DNA of 64,000 nucleotides from Tritonibacter multivorans (GCF_001458415.1 NZ_CYSD01000021.1:124001-188000), one strand, 5' to 3'; shown: positions 18,812 through 28,721, numbered from the stretch's first letter. The notes: generated by a model from the sequence alone, not told the origin. A program made the numbers and translations.

Positions 18812-19550
18812 GGGTGTCCTCCTTCTTCTTTTTTACGTCCTGACCAAAGGTGTCGCCGGGGCGGGTGGTGCCCCAGCCGGTCATGGGCATCTTGTTGCCG
18901 GGCAATTCGGGGTCCGGGCCCCAGATCGCCTGATAGGTGTCATAGGACCAGCCGCGGCGCTGGCAGTAGAGTGCGGCCACCAGCAGCCCGCTCCAGTAGA
19001 GAACCAGCACGGCCCACATCCAACGCGGCGCATTTGCGGCCCAAAGCCCGGTGAAAATGGTGGCAAAGCCAATCAGCAGCGCCGCATACCCCAGCACCCG
19101 GTGCAGGCGCTCAAAATGCAGCCGCCACGGGGTCATGTCATAGTGATCCCCACGCAGGGAACCATCGCGGGCCGGGGCTGTGGGGCCGCCTTTGCTGCCA
19201 CGGAAGACGCCCAGCAGAACCTGAACCGACCCGAGCCCCAGAACCACATAGCCAAGGATGCGGTGAATGGGGGCAAAATGCGCGCTGTCGTCGCCAAGGA
19301 TCAGCCCCAGCCCCAAGAGCGTCAGCAGATAGGCCAGCGCCTGCCCCATCCAATGCCCGCGCCACCAGACCTGACTGTCCAGCTCGCGCGGCCAGTCCTG
19401 CCCCGGCAGGATCTTGAAGTAGCGCGCGGCAAAGATCGCCGCAGGGACCATTACCCCCCAGGCCAGGGTCATGGTGCGGGCATGCCAGCTGATGGCAAAC
19501 CCCACGTCATGCGCCCGGCTGGGATCAATGGGAGAGAGCAACCACTCCAT
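18795..19550 (-). CDS. Cytochrome b561-domain-like membrane protein
   Basis: About 251 residues from ATG 19550 (GTG 19553 also possible) with AAAGG 7 nt before it. Five or so membrane helices are seen, with histidines inside or near helices (SWHARTM, HWMGQAL, HFAPIHRILGY, HFERLHRVLGY), as in b561-type haem-binding proteins. The C-terminus is a charged tail rich in Lys. It probably shuttles electrons across the inner membrane. A b561-like gene between a sugar importer permease and a lactonase is unusual and hints at a membrane-linked sugar oxidation. Acceptor and donor are unknown. Confidence 0.72.
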   Translation of the reverse strand: MEWLLSPIDPSRAHDVGFAISWHARTMTLAWGVMVPAAIFAARYFKILPGQDWPRELDSQVWWRGHWMGQALAYLLTLLGLGLILGDDSAHFAPIHRILGYVVLGLGSVQVLLGVFRGSKGGPTAPARDGSLRGDHYDMTPWRLHFERLHRVLGYAALLIGFATIFTGLWAANAPRWMWAVLVLYWSGLLVAALYCQRRGWSYDTYQAIWGPDPELPGNKMPMTGWGTTRPGDTFGQDVKKKKEDTHVRRT

Positions 19551-19553
19551 CAC

Positions 19554-20426
19554 TTAGCCTTTCACCGCGCCTGCGGTCATGCCGGTGATGATCTGGCGCG
19601 ACGCCGCAAAGGTGAACAGGATCGGTGGCACCGCAAGCAGCATTCCCGTGGCCATGATCACACCCCAGTCGATGTCATATTCGGTGATCGAATTCACAAT
19701 GGTCACCGGCACCGTCCGGGTCGACCGGCCCAGCAGCGCGTTGGCCAGCAGGAATTCATTCCACGCGATACGGAAGGTAAAGATCGCCGCCGCCGCCAGA
19801 CCGGGTTTGATAATCGGCAGCACCACCAGGAAGAACACCTGCAAAGGGTTTGCCCCATCCATCCGTGCGGCTTCTTCGAGCTGGATCGGCACCTGGACGA
19901 TAAAGCTCTGCAAGATCCAGATCACAAAGGGCAGGTTCATCGCCGTATAGACCAGAATGATCCCGGTATAGGATTGGTCGAGCCCGTATTGGAACGTCCA
20001 AATGCCAAACACAGGCACCAGAAGAACCGCCGGGGGCACCATCCGCATCAACAGCGTGGTCATAGAGACCGCCCCGCGACCCATAAATTTGAACCGGACC
20101 AGCGCATAGGCCGCCATACAGCCGACGATCAGCGTAATCGCCGTGGACACAGTGGCAATGAACAGCGAATTCCCCAGCGCCCGGCCAAAGGTCGGATCGC
20201 AATAGCGCACGTGTTCTGGCTCGTACCACAGCACATTGCACAGCACGGTTTCATAGTTTTTCAGCGTCGGCGTAAAGAAGAACGCCGAAACCGTGTTGTC
20301 ATAGATGTCTACGTTGGTCTTGAAAGACGTGGCCAGCATCAGGGCAATCGGCCCGACCGACATGATCACCAAGGCTGCAAGCAGCGCGTAGAACGCCGGG
20401 TTCTGTTTTTTGTCTTGGACGGCCAT
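19554..20426 (-). CDS. Sugar ABC transporter permease, MalG type
   Basis: 290 residues with six predicted membrane helices. The cytoplasmic EAA loop that docks on the ATPase reads EEAARMDGANPLQVFFLVVLPIIKPG (about residues 190-215). A small periplasmic loop containing two cysteines (VLCNVLWYEPEHVRYCDP) lies after the first helix. It pairs with the MalF-type permease directly upstream, 2 nt away. Part of the CUT1-type importer regulated with the pentonate genes. Confidence 0.93.
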   Translation of the reverse strand: MAVQDKKQNPAFYALLAALVIMSVGPIALMLATSFKTNVDIYDNTVSAFFFTPTLKNYETVLCNVLWYEPEHVRYCDPTFGRALGNSLFIATVSTAITLIVGCMAAYALVRFKFMGRGAVSMTTLLMRMVPPAVLLVPVFGIWTFQYGLDQSYTGIILVYTAMNLPFVIWILQSFIVQVPIQLEEAARMDGANPLQVFFLVVLPIIKPGLAAAAIFTFRIAWNEFLLANALLGRSTRTVPVTIVNSITEYDIDWGVIMATGMLLAVPPILFTFAASRQIITGMTAGAVKG

Positions 20427-20428
20427 GA

Positions 20429-21358
20429 TCAGTGCGCCTCTTCTTGTTCGGCAGCGGCACGCATCCGTGCGGCCCGTGCCTCTTGGAGTTTCGAGTAGAA
20501 GAACATGCCGATTGTCAGGGCCATCAGCAGCATAAGAAGGATGTTCGACATCGCGGCCGCTTCACCCAGTTCCTGGAATTCCTGCGCGGTGCGGAAGATC
20601 CGCAGGGCAACAATTTCCGTGGACAGGCCGGGGCCGCCATTGGTCAGCACCATGATCACCTCGAGCACTTTGAAGGCATCAATCAGGCGCAGCATCAGGG
20701 TGACGATCAGCACCGGCATCATCAGCGGGATCTTGATCAGGGTGATCTTCTGCCATTCGGTGGCGCCGTCAATATCAGCAGCTTCCAGCGCCGAGCGGGG
20801 CAAGGACTGCATCGCAGCCAACGCAAGGATGAAGATAAAGGGCGTCCACTGCCAGACGTCGGCAATCACCACCGCGATGAAGGACCAGGTGCTGTCCGAC
20901 AGCCACGGGATGCCTTCCTCAAAGCCCAAGGATTTGATGGTGCGGTTAAAGATACCCACGGTCGGGTGGTACATGTAGCGCCACATCAGACCCACAACGA
21001 TGGGGGCGATCATCATCGGCAGGATAAAGATGGTCCGCAAGAGGGACATGCCCTTGATATTGCGGTCCAAAAGCAGGGCCAGCCCGACACCGATGATCAT
21101 CTCCAGCGTCACCACAACGGCGGCGAATTTGATCGTGACCCAGAAGCTTTCGCCAAAGGCGGCGTCCTGAAGCAGGTTGGTGTAGTTGCGCAGGCCGATA
21201 AAGTCGGCCTCTCCGATGCGCTGGCTCGGGCTCCAGTCAAGGAAGCTCGCGTAGACCATATAGCCGATCGGATAGAGCAGCGCGAAGGCGAGGATCACGG
21301 CGGCAGGCGCCAGGAACAGGTATGGGGTGAGCCGATTGGCCCTTGAAGCAGCGCTCAT
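20429..21358 (-). CDS. Sugar ABC transporter permease, MalF type
   Basis: 309 residues, six membrane helices, EAA loop LEAADIDGATEWQKITLIKIPLMMP (about 190-214). AAAAGGG precedes the start. Forms the heterodimeric channel with the MalG-type subunit encoded 2 nt downstream. The binding-protein gene lies 106 bp upstream, across a strong stem-loop. Confidence 0.93.
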   Translation of the reverse strand: MSAASRANRLTPYLFLAPAAVILAFALLYPIGYMVYASFLDWSPSQRIGEADFIGLRNYTNLLQDAAFGESFWVTIKFAAVVVTLEMIIGVGLALLLDRNIKGMSLLRTIFILPMMIAPIVVGLMWRYMYHPTVGIFNRTIKSLGFEEGIPWLSDSTWSFIAVVIADVWQWTPFIFILALAAMQSLPRSALEAADIDGATEWQKITLIKIPLMMPVLIVTLMLRLIDAFKVLEVIMVLTNGGPGLSTEIVALRIFRTAQEFQELGEAAAMSNILLMLLMALTIGMFFYSKLQEARAARMRAAAEQEEAH

Positions 21359-21399
21359 TGCTGAGGCCCTTTTCGATTTTGGGGAGTTTCGTTTGCGGT

Positions 21400-21428
21400 G
21401 GGTGCCCGCCCGTTGCAGACGGGCACCC
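21400..21428 (-). other. Stem-loop between binding-protein and permease genes
   Basis: GGGTGCCCG (21400-21408) pairs perfectly with CGGGCACCC (21420-21428). There is no T-run. Hairpins in this position commonly protect the binding-protein mRNA from 3' decay, giving excess binding protein over permease. Read here from position and structure only. Confidence 0.65.
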
Positions 21429-21464
21429 TCGAGGACCGGGTCCTAAGACCAAGCTTTGGTCAGA

Positions 21465-22793
21465 TCAGTTCTGCCAGGTGTAGTAGCCTGCGTCTTCCAT
21501 GATGCCACGGGCCCGCTCTGCCACACCGTCAAGCGCGGTCTGGATGTCCAGATCTTCGGTCAGAACCTGGCTCAGCGTGGTGCCAAGGTCAGCGTTGATC
21601 TTGCCCCATGTGGGGATGATCGGACGCCAGTCAGGGTCTGCAAAGGCCAGCGCCTTACCAAAGACCTCGAGGTGCGGCTGAACTTCCAGCACAGCTGGGT
21701 CGCTGTGGGTCGAGAAGCGCGACGGGTTGCCACCGGCAATCGCAATCGCTTTGTCGGCTTCTTTAGAGGTCAGCCACTGCATCAGCAGGAAGGCCGCATC
21801 TTTGTTCTGGGCGTTGCCCGGAATGCCGATGCCAAAACCACCGGTCTGGCTGCCACGGCGCACACCCATCGGATGCGGGGCCCATGCGACCTTGCCAACA
21901 ACTTTGGACTTCTCGGGGTTGTTCACCTGACCCGCAAAGACGGTGGAGTCGAGGAACATTGCCGAATTGCCCTGCAGGAAGGACGCGCCTGCTTCGGCAA
22001 AGCCAAAGGTCTTGGCGCCTTCGGCACCACAATCCACAATGGTTTTCAGCGCCTCAGCCGCGGCCACACCGGCCTCGTTGTTCACAATCGGGTTCCACTG
22101 GTCGTCAAAGATGCGACCACCCAGTGGTGCAAGGTGCAGCAGGAACGCGTGGCTTGCGTGATGACCAGAGGCCGCGCGCGACGCCAGACCACCCATGCCG
22201 GGCTCCAGTTCCGGGATCTTACAGGCCACGTCCAGCAGTTCCTCGTAATTGGTCGGAACCTGCAGCCCATGCTTGTCAAAGATGTCCTGACGATAGCCAA
22301 GGATCGACGTCTCGGACCCAAACGGGATCCCAAACAGCGACCCGGTCGCCCCCGGCAGATAGCCTTTGTCACCGCCCGCCACGCCGATATTGGCCACATA
22401 GCCGTCAATCAGGTCGCCTGCGTCATAGCCGGGATCTGCCAGCGCCGGATTCATGAAGTATTTCGCCAGGTTCTCCAGCTGGTCGGCATAGACATAGTCC
22501 GCCTTGGAGAAGACCACATAAGCGATCAGGTCATAGTCACCCTTGCGCTTGGTCAGTTCCAGCGTCTGTTTTTCGCGCATCTTCAGATATTGAAGCTGGT
22601 CCACTTCCACCCGGATACCAGTTTCTTCTGTGAATTGCGGCAGTACCTCCATTACGGCATCAAAATGCGGATGCGCGGGAAAGTTCACGACCAGCGTGGT
22701 TCCCGCATAGGGTTCATAAGGATTAGCTGCGGCGGCCCCGGCGGTCATTGCCAAGGCGACGGCGGCCCCTGTGAAGTTGAAATTAGTCAGCAT
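21465..22793 (-). CDS. Sugar ABC transporter substrate-binding protein, CUT1 type
   Basis: 442 residues. The N-terminus is a Sec signal peptide (MLTNFNFTGAAVALAMTAGAAA) and cleavage is likely near AAA-NPY. The mature part is a two-lobe periplasmic binding protein with MalE-like segments (FTEETGIRVEVDQ, GIPFGSETSILGYRQDIFDKHG). GGGAGGAGC precedes the ATG. It delivers the ligand to the adjacent MalFG-type permeases. The ligand is predicted to be a sugar or sugar acid fed to the neighbouring dehydratase pathway. Confidence 0.92.
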   Translation of the reverse strand: MLTNFNFTGAAVALAMTAGAAAANPYEPYAGTTLVVNFPAHPHFDAVMEVLPQFTEETGIRVEVDQLQYLKMREKQTLELTKRKGDYDLIAYVVFSKADYVYADQLENLAKYFMNPALADPGYDAGDLIDGYVANIGVAGGDKGYLPGATGSLFGIPFGSETSILGYRQDIFDKHGLQVPTNYEELLDVACKIPELEPGMGGLASRAASGHHASHAFLLHLAPLGGRIFDDQWNPIVNNEAGVAAAEALKTIVDCGAEGAKTFGFAEAGASFLQGNSAMFLDSTVFAGQVNNPEKSKVVGKVAWAPHPMGVRRGSQTGGFGIGIPGNAQNKDAAFLLMQWLTSKEADKAIAIAGGNPSRFSTHSDPAVLEVQPHLEVFGKALAFADPDWRPIIPTWGKINADLGTTLSQVLTEDLDIQTALDGVAERARGIMEDAGYYTWQN

Positions 22794-22835
22794 TTGCTCC
22801 TCCCATGCTGTTTTGTTTGCGCTCAGCTCCTACGC

Positions 22836-23924
22836 TTAGAGCGCCTCCTCCGTTTCGCGATCGAAGAGATGTATGGCCTGCGCATTGGCTGCAAACCGAA
22901 GTGTTTCGCCCAAGGCGATCGGGGTGTCGGACTTCAGCTCCACCTCGACCTTCTGGCCTGCGCAATCGCAGATCAGCACCGACTGGGCACCGATGTATTC
23001 AGACACGACAACCCGCAGGTCGAGCGCGGTGTTGTCACCGGCATCGGGCGCATAGGTCAGGTCAGCGGGGCGAATGCCCATGGTGACGGGACCGCGCGGC
23101 GCATTGGCCAGGGCTTGGCGGCGTTCGTCCGACAGCGCCAGGCAGAACCCCTGCCCCTGCACGCACAGACGCCCATCCACATCGGCCAAGTCGCCTTCAA
23201 GAAAGTTCATCGGCGGGGAGCCAAGGAAGCCCGCAACAAATTTGTTCACCGGGCGCTTGTACAGCTCCTCCGGGGTGCCCTGCTGCTGAATATAGCCGCC
23301 GTGCATCACCACAATCCGATCGGCCAGCGTCATGGCTTCGATCTGGTCATGAGTCACATAGATCATGTTTTTCTGAACCTTCTGGCGCATCAGCGCCAGT
23401 TCCGCCCGCATCTGCCCGCGCAGTTTGGCGTCGAGGTTCGACAGCGGCTCGTCAAACAGGAAGGTGCCAGAGTTGCGGGTCAGCGCACGGCCCATGGCAA
23501 CACGCTGGCGCTGGCCGCCAGACAGTTCACCCGGTTTGCGGTGCAGGAATTTGGTCAGGCCAAGCATTTCAGCCACGTCTTTAATCTTCGCGTCGATCTC
23601 CGCCTTCGGGCGGCGCTCCAGACGCAGGGCAAAAGACATGTTCTTGGCAACGTCCATATGCGGATAAAGTGCGTAATCCTGGAACACCATAGCAAGGTCA
23701 CGGGCCTTGGGTTCCAGATGGCTGACGGGCTTGTCGTCGATAAAGATCTCACCGTCCGAAACCGTCTCCAGACCAGCAATCATCCGCAGCGTTGTCGACT
23801 TCCCGCATCCCGAGGGGCCAACGAGAACGGTGAACTCGTTTTCCTTCATCTCGAGGTTGATTCCATGCAGAACCTGGAACTCTCCATAGCGCTTCACGAG
23901 GTTCTCTAAACGAATATTAGGCAT
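22836..23924 (-). CDS. Sugar ABC transporter ATPase, UgpC/MalK type
   Basis: 362 residues from ATG 23924, chosen over an upstream ATG because GGTGGAG precedes it. Walker A GPSGCGKST, signature LSGGQRQRVAMGRAL, Walker B TFLFDEPLSNLDA and the switch His in YVTHDQIEAM are all present. A C-terminal OB-fold regulatory domain follows (about 235-362). It is the first gene of the importer operon, directly behind two operator-like palindromes at 23938-23977. Confidence 0.94.
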   Translation of the reverse strand: MPNIRLENLVKRYGEFQVLHGINLEMKENEFTVLVGPSGCGKSTTLRMIAGLETVSDGEIFIDDKPVSHLEPKARDLAMVFQDYALYPHMDVAKNMSFALRLERRPKAEIDAKIKDVAEMLGLTKFLHRKPGELSGGQRQRVAMGRALTRNSGTFLFDEPLSNLDAKLRGQMRAELALMRQKVQKNMIYVTHDQIEAMTLADRIVVMHGGYIQQQGTPEELYKRPVNKFVAGFLGSPPMNFLEGDLADVDGRLCVQGQGFCLALSDERRQALANAPRGPVTMGIRPADLTYAPDAGDNTALDLRVVVSEYIGAQSVLICDCAGQKVEVELKSDTPIALGETLRFAANAQAIHLFDRETEEAL

Positions 23925-23937
23925 TTTGTCTCCACCC

Positions 23938-23977
23938 TTGATACCGGTCACAATACCCTATATGTGACCGGTCACAA
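23938..23977. promoter_or_regulatory. Two LacI-type operators before the importer operon
   Basis: ATGTGACCGGTCACAA at 23962-23977 contains a perfect 14-bp palindrome (TGTGACCGGTCACA). A second copy, TTGATACCGGTCACAA at 23938-23953, differs at two positions from the symmetric TTGTGACCGGTCACAA form. Their centres are 24 bp apart. The same palindrome recurs at 30716-30745, and the LacI regulator gene lies between the two places. Confidence 0.88.
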
Positions 23978-24023
23978 AGATTTATAAATTGAAACTATTC
24001 AAAGCCTTAGCAAGTTTTTCCCC

Positions 24024-25055
24024 TCAGTCGCGACTGCTGGCCCGAAATTCAGGTATCGGGGGGATGGAAATCTGTATTGGCGATTCGTCATTTGTCGCTT
24101 CGGCATTCAAAACTGACGCAATCAAACTGCCGGCCTCCCGCCCGATAGAGACAGGGTCCACAACAACCGTAGAGATTGCAGGCGAGCTGAAACGGGAGAC
24201 TTCAAAGTTACCAAACCCGACAACCGAAATGTCCCCCGGCACCGATTTCCCCAACGCCAATAGGCGGCTTTGCACACCAAAGGCCGCGCGGTCCGAAACA
24301 CAGAAAATACAGTCCACATCCGGGATTTCGGACAGGATTTTTTCAGCTGCAGCAGAGCCGTTCTCGATACTCAGCGGGGGCGCGCCAAAGCGCACCGAAT
24401 GCGACACCAGCCCGGCCTCGATCATAGCGGTCTGATAGCCTTCGCGCCGGGCCGCACCACGGGTCCAGTCATCTTCTTCTTCGCTGAGGAAAACGATATT
24501 TTTAAAACCCTTAGCGACCAGTTCCCGCGTCATATCCCGCGCCGCATCGCTGTTGGAAAAGCCAACCGTATGCTGAATGGGCTTGTCCGGGGTTTCCCAA
24601 ATTTCGACCACTGGAATCGACGCATCCTGCAACAGTTCCAGCGTGCGATCCGTATGGCCGTCATAGGACAGAACGATCGCTTCGGGACGACGGCGCAGCA
24701 TGGTTTCGATCAGCTGCTCTTCGCGTTCGACCGAATAGCCCGTGTAGCCCAGAAGCAATTGCAGACCGACGGCTTCCAGCTCATCGGTCAGCGCCTGAAC
24801 CGTTTCGGCAAAGTGCAAGTTGTTGAGAGACGGCAGAAGAACCGCGACAAACCCGGACTTCTTGGTGGTCAGGCTGCCCGCCATCTGGTCGGGCACGTAA
24901 TTCATTTCCTTGACCACTTTGAGAATGTGATCGCGGGTCTCTTTGGAGATTGGGCTGTCTTTTTTCAGCGCCCGCGACACGGTCATGCGCGAGACGCCGG
25001 CCGCTTTGGCGACGTCTCGCATTGTTACTTGATTGCGACCGCCTGATTTGCTTCC
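24024..25055 (-). CDS. LacI-family transcriptional regulator of the pentonate genes
   Basis: About 343 residues from a GTG at 25055, preferred because GGGAGG lies 5-6 nt upstream; a GTG at 25073 would add six residues. The N-terminal helix-turn-helix reads TMRDVAKAAGVSRMTVSRAL, followed by a hinge helix (PDQMAGSLTTKKS) and a periplasmic-binding-protein-like effector domain. It resembles GntR-type gluconate repressors. It probably binds TGTGACCGGTCACA upstream of both flanking operons and releases it on sugar-acid binding. An intact half-site (CGGTCACAAT, 25105-25114) precedes its own start, suggesting self-regulation. Confidence 0.93.
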   Translation of the reverse strand, partial: GSKSGGRNQVTMRDVAKAAGVSRMTVSRALKKDSPISKETRDHILKVVKEMNYVPDQMAGSLTTKKSGFVAVLLPSLNNLHFAETVQALTDELEAVGLQLLLGYTGYSVEREEQLIETMLRRRPEAIVLSYDGHTDRTLELLQDASIPVVEIWETPDKPIQHTVGFSNSDAARDMTRELVAKGFKNIVFLSEEEDDWTRGAARREGYQTAMIEAGLVSHSVRFGAPPLSIENGSAAAEKILSEIPDVDCIFCVSDRAAFGVQSRLLALGKSVPGDISVVGFGNFEVSRFSSPAISTVVVDPVSIGREAGSLIASVLNAEATNDESPIQISIPPIPEFRASSRD

Positions 25056-25121
25056 CACCAGAGCCTCCCTCACTTCTTATCAACAGTTTAGGAGAAAATG
25101 GGATCGGTCACAATCGCCAGA

Positions 25122-26624
25122 TTACCCCCGCAGGTCTTCGGGCAGAAGCGCGCTTGGGATATTCTGGAAGGACACCGGACGCAGCCAGCGCACAATCGCC
25201 AAGGTGCCGACCGATGTGGCCCGCACATCGGTGCTTGCCGGGTATGGGCCGCCATGCATCATGGACGAACAGACCTCAACGCCGGTGGGGAAGCCGTTGG
25301 CCAGGATCCGGCCTGCTTTTTCCTCCAGAACCGGCAGAAGTGCTGCCGCAAGATCCATGTCGGCGTCATCCAGATGCAGGGTGGTGGTCAGCTGACCTTC
25401 CAACCCTTCGGCCAGGGCCTGCATCTCTGCGATATCGTCACACAGGACAAGAATACCTGCGGCACCAAAGACTTCTTCCTGAAGGTGCGGATTTGCCATC
25501 CACTCCTTGGCAGACACTTTGAACAGCGCAGGCAAGGCCGCGCGTTTGCCCGCAGCCGCACCGCAAGATCCGACCTCGACCATCAGCTCGCGGAAGGTTT
25601 GCACGCCTTTGACATAGGCCTCGTGAATGCCGTCTGTCAGCATGGTCTGCTCGGCCACATCCTTCAGCGCCGCAACGCAGGCCGCTTCCAGCGCATCCGC
25701 GCCGTCGCCTTTGACCACAACCGCAACACCGGGGTTGGTGCAGAACTGCCCTGCCCCCATGGTGAGCGATCCGGCCCAGCCGGTGCCCAGCGCGTCACCG
25801 CGTGCGGCAACGGCCGCAGGCAGGCAGAACATCGGGTTCACAGATCCCAGTTCGCCATAAAACGGGATCGGATGCGGGCGAGAATGGCACTGGTCATAGA
25901 GCGCCCGACCACCCGCCAGCGACCCGGTAAAGCCCACTGCGCGGATTTCCGGGTGCTGCACCAGCGCGGCGCCCACTTCGCGGCCCGACCCTTGCAGCAT
26001 CTGGAAGGTGCCCGCAGGCATGGCGCAGCGGGTCATCGCCTTGGCCACCGCCTGGCCTACCAATTCGGCTGTGCCAGCATGCGCGCCATGACCTTTGACA
26101 ATCACCGGACACCCCGCCGCCAGGGCCGACGCGGTGTCGCCCCCAGCGGTCGAGAAGGCCAGCGGGAAGTTCGACGCACCAAAGACAACGACAGGGCCGA
26201 TGGCTTTGTGCGTCAGGCGCAGGTCGGGCCGGGGAAGAGGGGATCGGTCCGGCAGCGCCTCATCCTTGCGGATGTCGAGGTATTGGGTGTCTTCGATCAG
26301 ATCCGCAAACATGCGCAACTGACCGGTGGTGCGGCCGCGTTCGCCCACAAGGCGGGCTTCGGGCAGGCCGGTTTCCTTCATTGCGGTCTGGGTGATCTCA
26401 TCACCCAGCACGTCAATTTCTTCGGCAATGGCGCGCAGAAACGCGGCGCGATCCCCACGAGAGGTATTGGCATAGGTGCGGAAGGCCGCGCGGGCTGCCG
26501 CGCAGGCAATGTCGACCTGTTCGCCAGTGGCCTGTGCAAATTCAAACCCATCAAGGTCCGCGCTTGGGGACATGCGGTCAGAGCCGACCCATGCGCCATT
26601 AATCAGATTTTTGCCCAAAAGCAT
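25122..26624 (-). CDS. Alpha-ketoglutaric semialdehyde dehydrogenase
   Basis: 500 residues of the aldehyde dehydrogenase superfamily. Visible: GASNFPLAFSTAGGDTASALAAGCPVIVKGH (cofactor region), GFTGSLAGGRAL, and the catalytic Cys in GAGQFCTNPGV (about residue 297). The NFPLAFS and GGDTASALAAGCPV patterns are typical of the 2,5-dioxopentanoate dehydrogenases of pentose oxidation. It oxidises alpha-ketoglutaric semialdehyde to alpha-ketoglutarate with NAD(P). GGGGGAAATAAC supports the start, 1 nt after the preceding gene. Its position after a KDA-dehydratase homologue makes the assignment strong. Confidence 0.9.
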   Translation of the reverse strand: MLLGKNLINGAWVGSDRMSPSADLDGFEFAQATGEQVDIACAAARAAFRTYANTSRGDRAAFLRAIAEEIDVLGDEITQTAMKETGLPEARLVGERGRTTGQLRMFADLIEDTQYLDIRKDEALPDRSPLPRPDLRLTHKAIGPVVVFGASNFPLAFSTAGGDTASALAAGCPVIVKGHGAHAGTAELVGQAVAKAMTRCAMPAGTFQMLQGSGREVGAALVQHPEIRAVGFTGSLAGGRALYDQCHSRPHPIPFYGELGSVNPMFCLPAAVAARGDALGTGWAGSLTMGAGQFCTNPGVAVVVKGDGADALEAACVAALKDVAEQTMLTDGIHEAYVKGVQTFRELMVEVGSCGAAAGKRAALPALFKVSAKEWMANPHLQEEVFGAAGILVLCDDIAEMQALAEGLEGQLTTTLHLDDADMDLAAALLPVLEEKAGRILANGFPTGVEVCSSMMHGGPYPASTDVRATSVGTLAIVRWLRPVSFQNIPSALLPEDLRG

Positions 26625-26625
26625 G

Positions 26626-27537
26626 TTATTTCCCCCAGGTCAGGACCATCGGGTCCAGAGGTTTCAGAAGATCCAAGAGCCGCGATTTGATCGCCGGATG
26701 CAGCGCCGGGATCGGATGGCGGCAGACGTCAGATTTGATCACGCCACCTTCGACCATGGCAGCCTTGCAGCTTTGCCAGCCGCATTGGCGGTTCTCGTGG
26801 TTGATCGCCATGGCCACACGGCCATAGGCAGCGGTCGCCTCGTCAATACGACCCGCATAGTAATGGGTCAGCACCGGTTTGATCTGATCGACAATCATGC
26901 CCGAGGTCATCGACCCCGTCGCACCTGCGTCCAGATCCGCCAGCAGCGTGATCGCCTCTTCACCGTCAAAAGGCGCTTCGATAAAGTCGCCGCCTTCGGC
27001 AATCAGATCGCGCAGTTTATTCGCAGCCCGCGGGCATTCGATCTTGAACAGTTTCACCTGTTCAATCTCGCGCGCCATTTTCACCAAGAGCGGCACCGGC
27101 AGGTCGACTCCGGACAGCGGCGCGTCCTGCACCATGATCGGGATGCCGACCTCGCCCACCGCCTGAAACTGCTCAAACGTCTGCTGCGCCGTGCCTTTCA
27201 GAAGCGCGCCGTGATAGGGCGGCATCATCATCACAATATCCGCGCCAAGGTCCTTGGACAGCTGCGCACGTTCCACCGCGATCTGGGTCGCATAGTGGCT
27301 GATGGTGACGATCACAGGCACGCGGCCCGCGATATGTTCGATGCTGAGCCGGGTCAACACCTCGCGCTCTGCATCCGACAGGAGGAACTGTTCAGAGAAG
27401 TTCGCGAGGATGCAGATACCATCCGCACCCTGATCGATCAGGCAATCTAACACCCGCTTCATGCCCTCAAGGTCGAGCGTGCCGTCATCGTTGAACGGCG
27501 TTGGCGCGACGGGCCAAATTCCGGTGTAGGCGGTCAT
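26626..27537 (-). CDS. L-2-keto-3-deoxyarabonate dehydratase-like (DapA family)
   Basis: 303-residue DHDPS/NAL-family TIM barrel. The segments [50 protein letters not shown] and INHENRQCG match what I recall of the Azospirillum L-2-keto-3-deoxyarabonate dehydratase. The Schiff-base Lys is in LFKIECP. That enzyme converts 2-keto-3-deoxypentonate to alpha-ketoglutaric semialdehyde with loss of water. The next gene oxidises that product. The stop of the preceding dehydratase-family gene overlaps its start by 4 nt. A different 2-keto-3-deoxy acid substrate cannot be excluded. Confidence 0.87.
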   Translation of the reverse strand: MTAYTGIWPVAPTPFNDDGTLDLEGMKRVLDCLIDQGADGICILANFSEQFLLSDAEREVLTRLSIEHIAGRVPVIVTISHYATQIAVERAQLSKDLGADIVMMMPPYHGALLKGTAQQTFEQFQAVGEVGIPIMVQDAPLSGVDLPVPLLVKMAREIEQVKLFKIECPRAANKLRDLIAEGGDFIEAPFDGEEAITLLADLDAGATGSMTSGMIVDQIKPVLTHYYAGRIDEATAAYGRVAMAINHENRQCGWQSCKAAMVEGGVIKSDVCRHPIPALHPAIKSRLLDLLKPLDPMVLTWGK

Positions 27538-28709
27538 TCCGTCACCTCAAAATGTTCGAGGTATTTATCGGTGATCGAAATCCCCAGACCCGGTTTGTCA
27601 TCGTCCAGATCAATAAAGCCATCCACCGCATCCGGGTCGCCTTCAAAGATGTAATAGAACAGTTCATTGCCCACTTCGACGTCATGCACAGGGAAGTATT
27701 CGGCGATCATGCAGTTCGCATTGGCCATGGTCAGATGGTAGTTGTGCATCTGACCTGCGTGCGGGATCACCGGCAGCTGAAACGCCTCGGCAATCGCGTT
27801 GATCTTCTGCGCCGCCGTGATGCCACCCACGCGGTTGGTGTCATATTGCAGGACAGAAACCGCTTTCTTTTCAATGAGATCCTTACAGCCAATGACCGAG
27901 AATTCGTGTTCCCCACCCGAAATCGGGACGATCCCCATCGCGTTCAGCTCGCGGTAGCCTTCGACGTCATCGGCGATGACCGGCTCTTCCAGCCAGCGGG
28001 GTTCATACTTGGCAAGTTTGGGCAGCATGCGTTTGGTGTAGTCGACGTTCCAGCCCTGATAGCATTCCAGCATCAGATCCACGTCATAGCCCACAACCTC
28101 GCGCACGGCCTCGACCCGTTTGAGGTTCTCGCGCATGCCCGCCATGCCGTCCTTGGGGCCCCAGCCAAAGCGCATTTTATAGCCCTGATAGCCATGTTTG
28201 CGCGCCTCTTCGGCTTCGGCCTGCATCGACTCGATCGGCCCTGCATAGAGCTTGGAATAGTAGACCGGAATCTTTTCCTTGGTGCGACCACCCAGCAGTT
28301 TGAACACTGGTTTGCCGGTCAGCTTGCCCATCAGATCCCAGATCGCCAGATCCACGGCAGAGATCGCGGTCATGCCAATGCCCTTGCGTCCCCAGGCATG
28401 GGACCGGCGGTACATCTTCTCCCAAAGATAGGCGTAATCGAACGGGTCTTCGCCAATCACCATGGGCGCGAACCAGTCGTCGATGGCTTTCTTCACCACG
28501 GTCGGCGCAAGGGCTGCATTGCCGATGCCGATGGTGCCGTCTTCGGTTTCAACCTCGCAGGTCAGCCACTGGTGAAAGCGGAAGGACGACATAGCATCGC
28601 CCTTGTCCCACAATACATCTGACGCATTGGTGCAGAAATTGCCCGTGGGCGGCACCGTCGGCCCCGTCCAGTTCCAGACGCGCGTGCGCACGGATTTAAT
28701 CTTGGTCAT
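27534..28709 (-). CDS. Enolase-superfamily sugar-acid dehydratase, RhmD-like
   Basis: 391 residues of the mandelate racemase/rhamnonate dehydratase group. The N-terminal capping domain is followed by a TIM barrel with [11 protein letters not shown] (catalytic Lys region), metal ligands in LMLEC, WLEEP and GGEHEF, and the base in [11 protein letters not shown]. These features are closest to L-rhamnonate dehydratases. It removes water from an aldonate to give a 2-keto-3-deoxy acid. In this operon it probably acts on a pentonate or related sugar acid before the KDA dehydratase-like enzyme. It replaces the IlvD/EDD-type dehydratase used in most such pathways. Confidence 0.87.
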   Translation of the reverse strand: MTKIKSVRTRVWNWTGPTVPPTGNFCTNASDVLWDKGDAMSSFRFHQWLTCEVETEDGTIGIGNAALAPTVVKKAIDDWFAPMVIGEDPFDYAYLWEKMYRRSHAWGRKGIGMTAISAVDLAIWDLMGKLTGKPVFKLLGGRTKEKIPVYYSKLYAGPIESMQAEAEEARKHGYQGYKMRFGWGPKDGMAGMRENLKRVEAVREVVGYDVDLMLECYQGWNVDYTKRMLPKLAKYEPRWLEEPVIADDVEGYRELNAMGIVPISGGEHEFSVIGCKDLIEKKAVSVLQYDTNRVGGITAAQKINAIAEAFQLPVIPHAGQMHNYHLTMANANCMIAEYFPVHDVEVGNELFYYIFEGDPDAVDGFIDLDDDKPGLGISITDKYLEHFEVTE

Positions 28710-28721
28710 TGTCTTGTCTCC

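Noticed and set aside
21456-23909. 817-codon plus-strand open frame
   Set aside because: Antisense to the binding protein and ATPase genes, whose motifs are clear. No recognisable domain in the antisense product.
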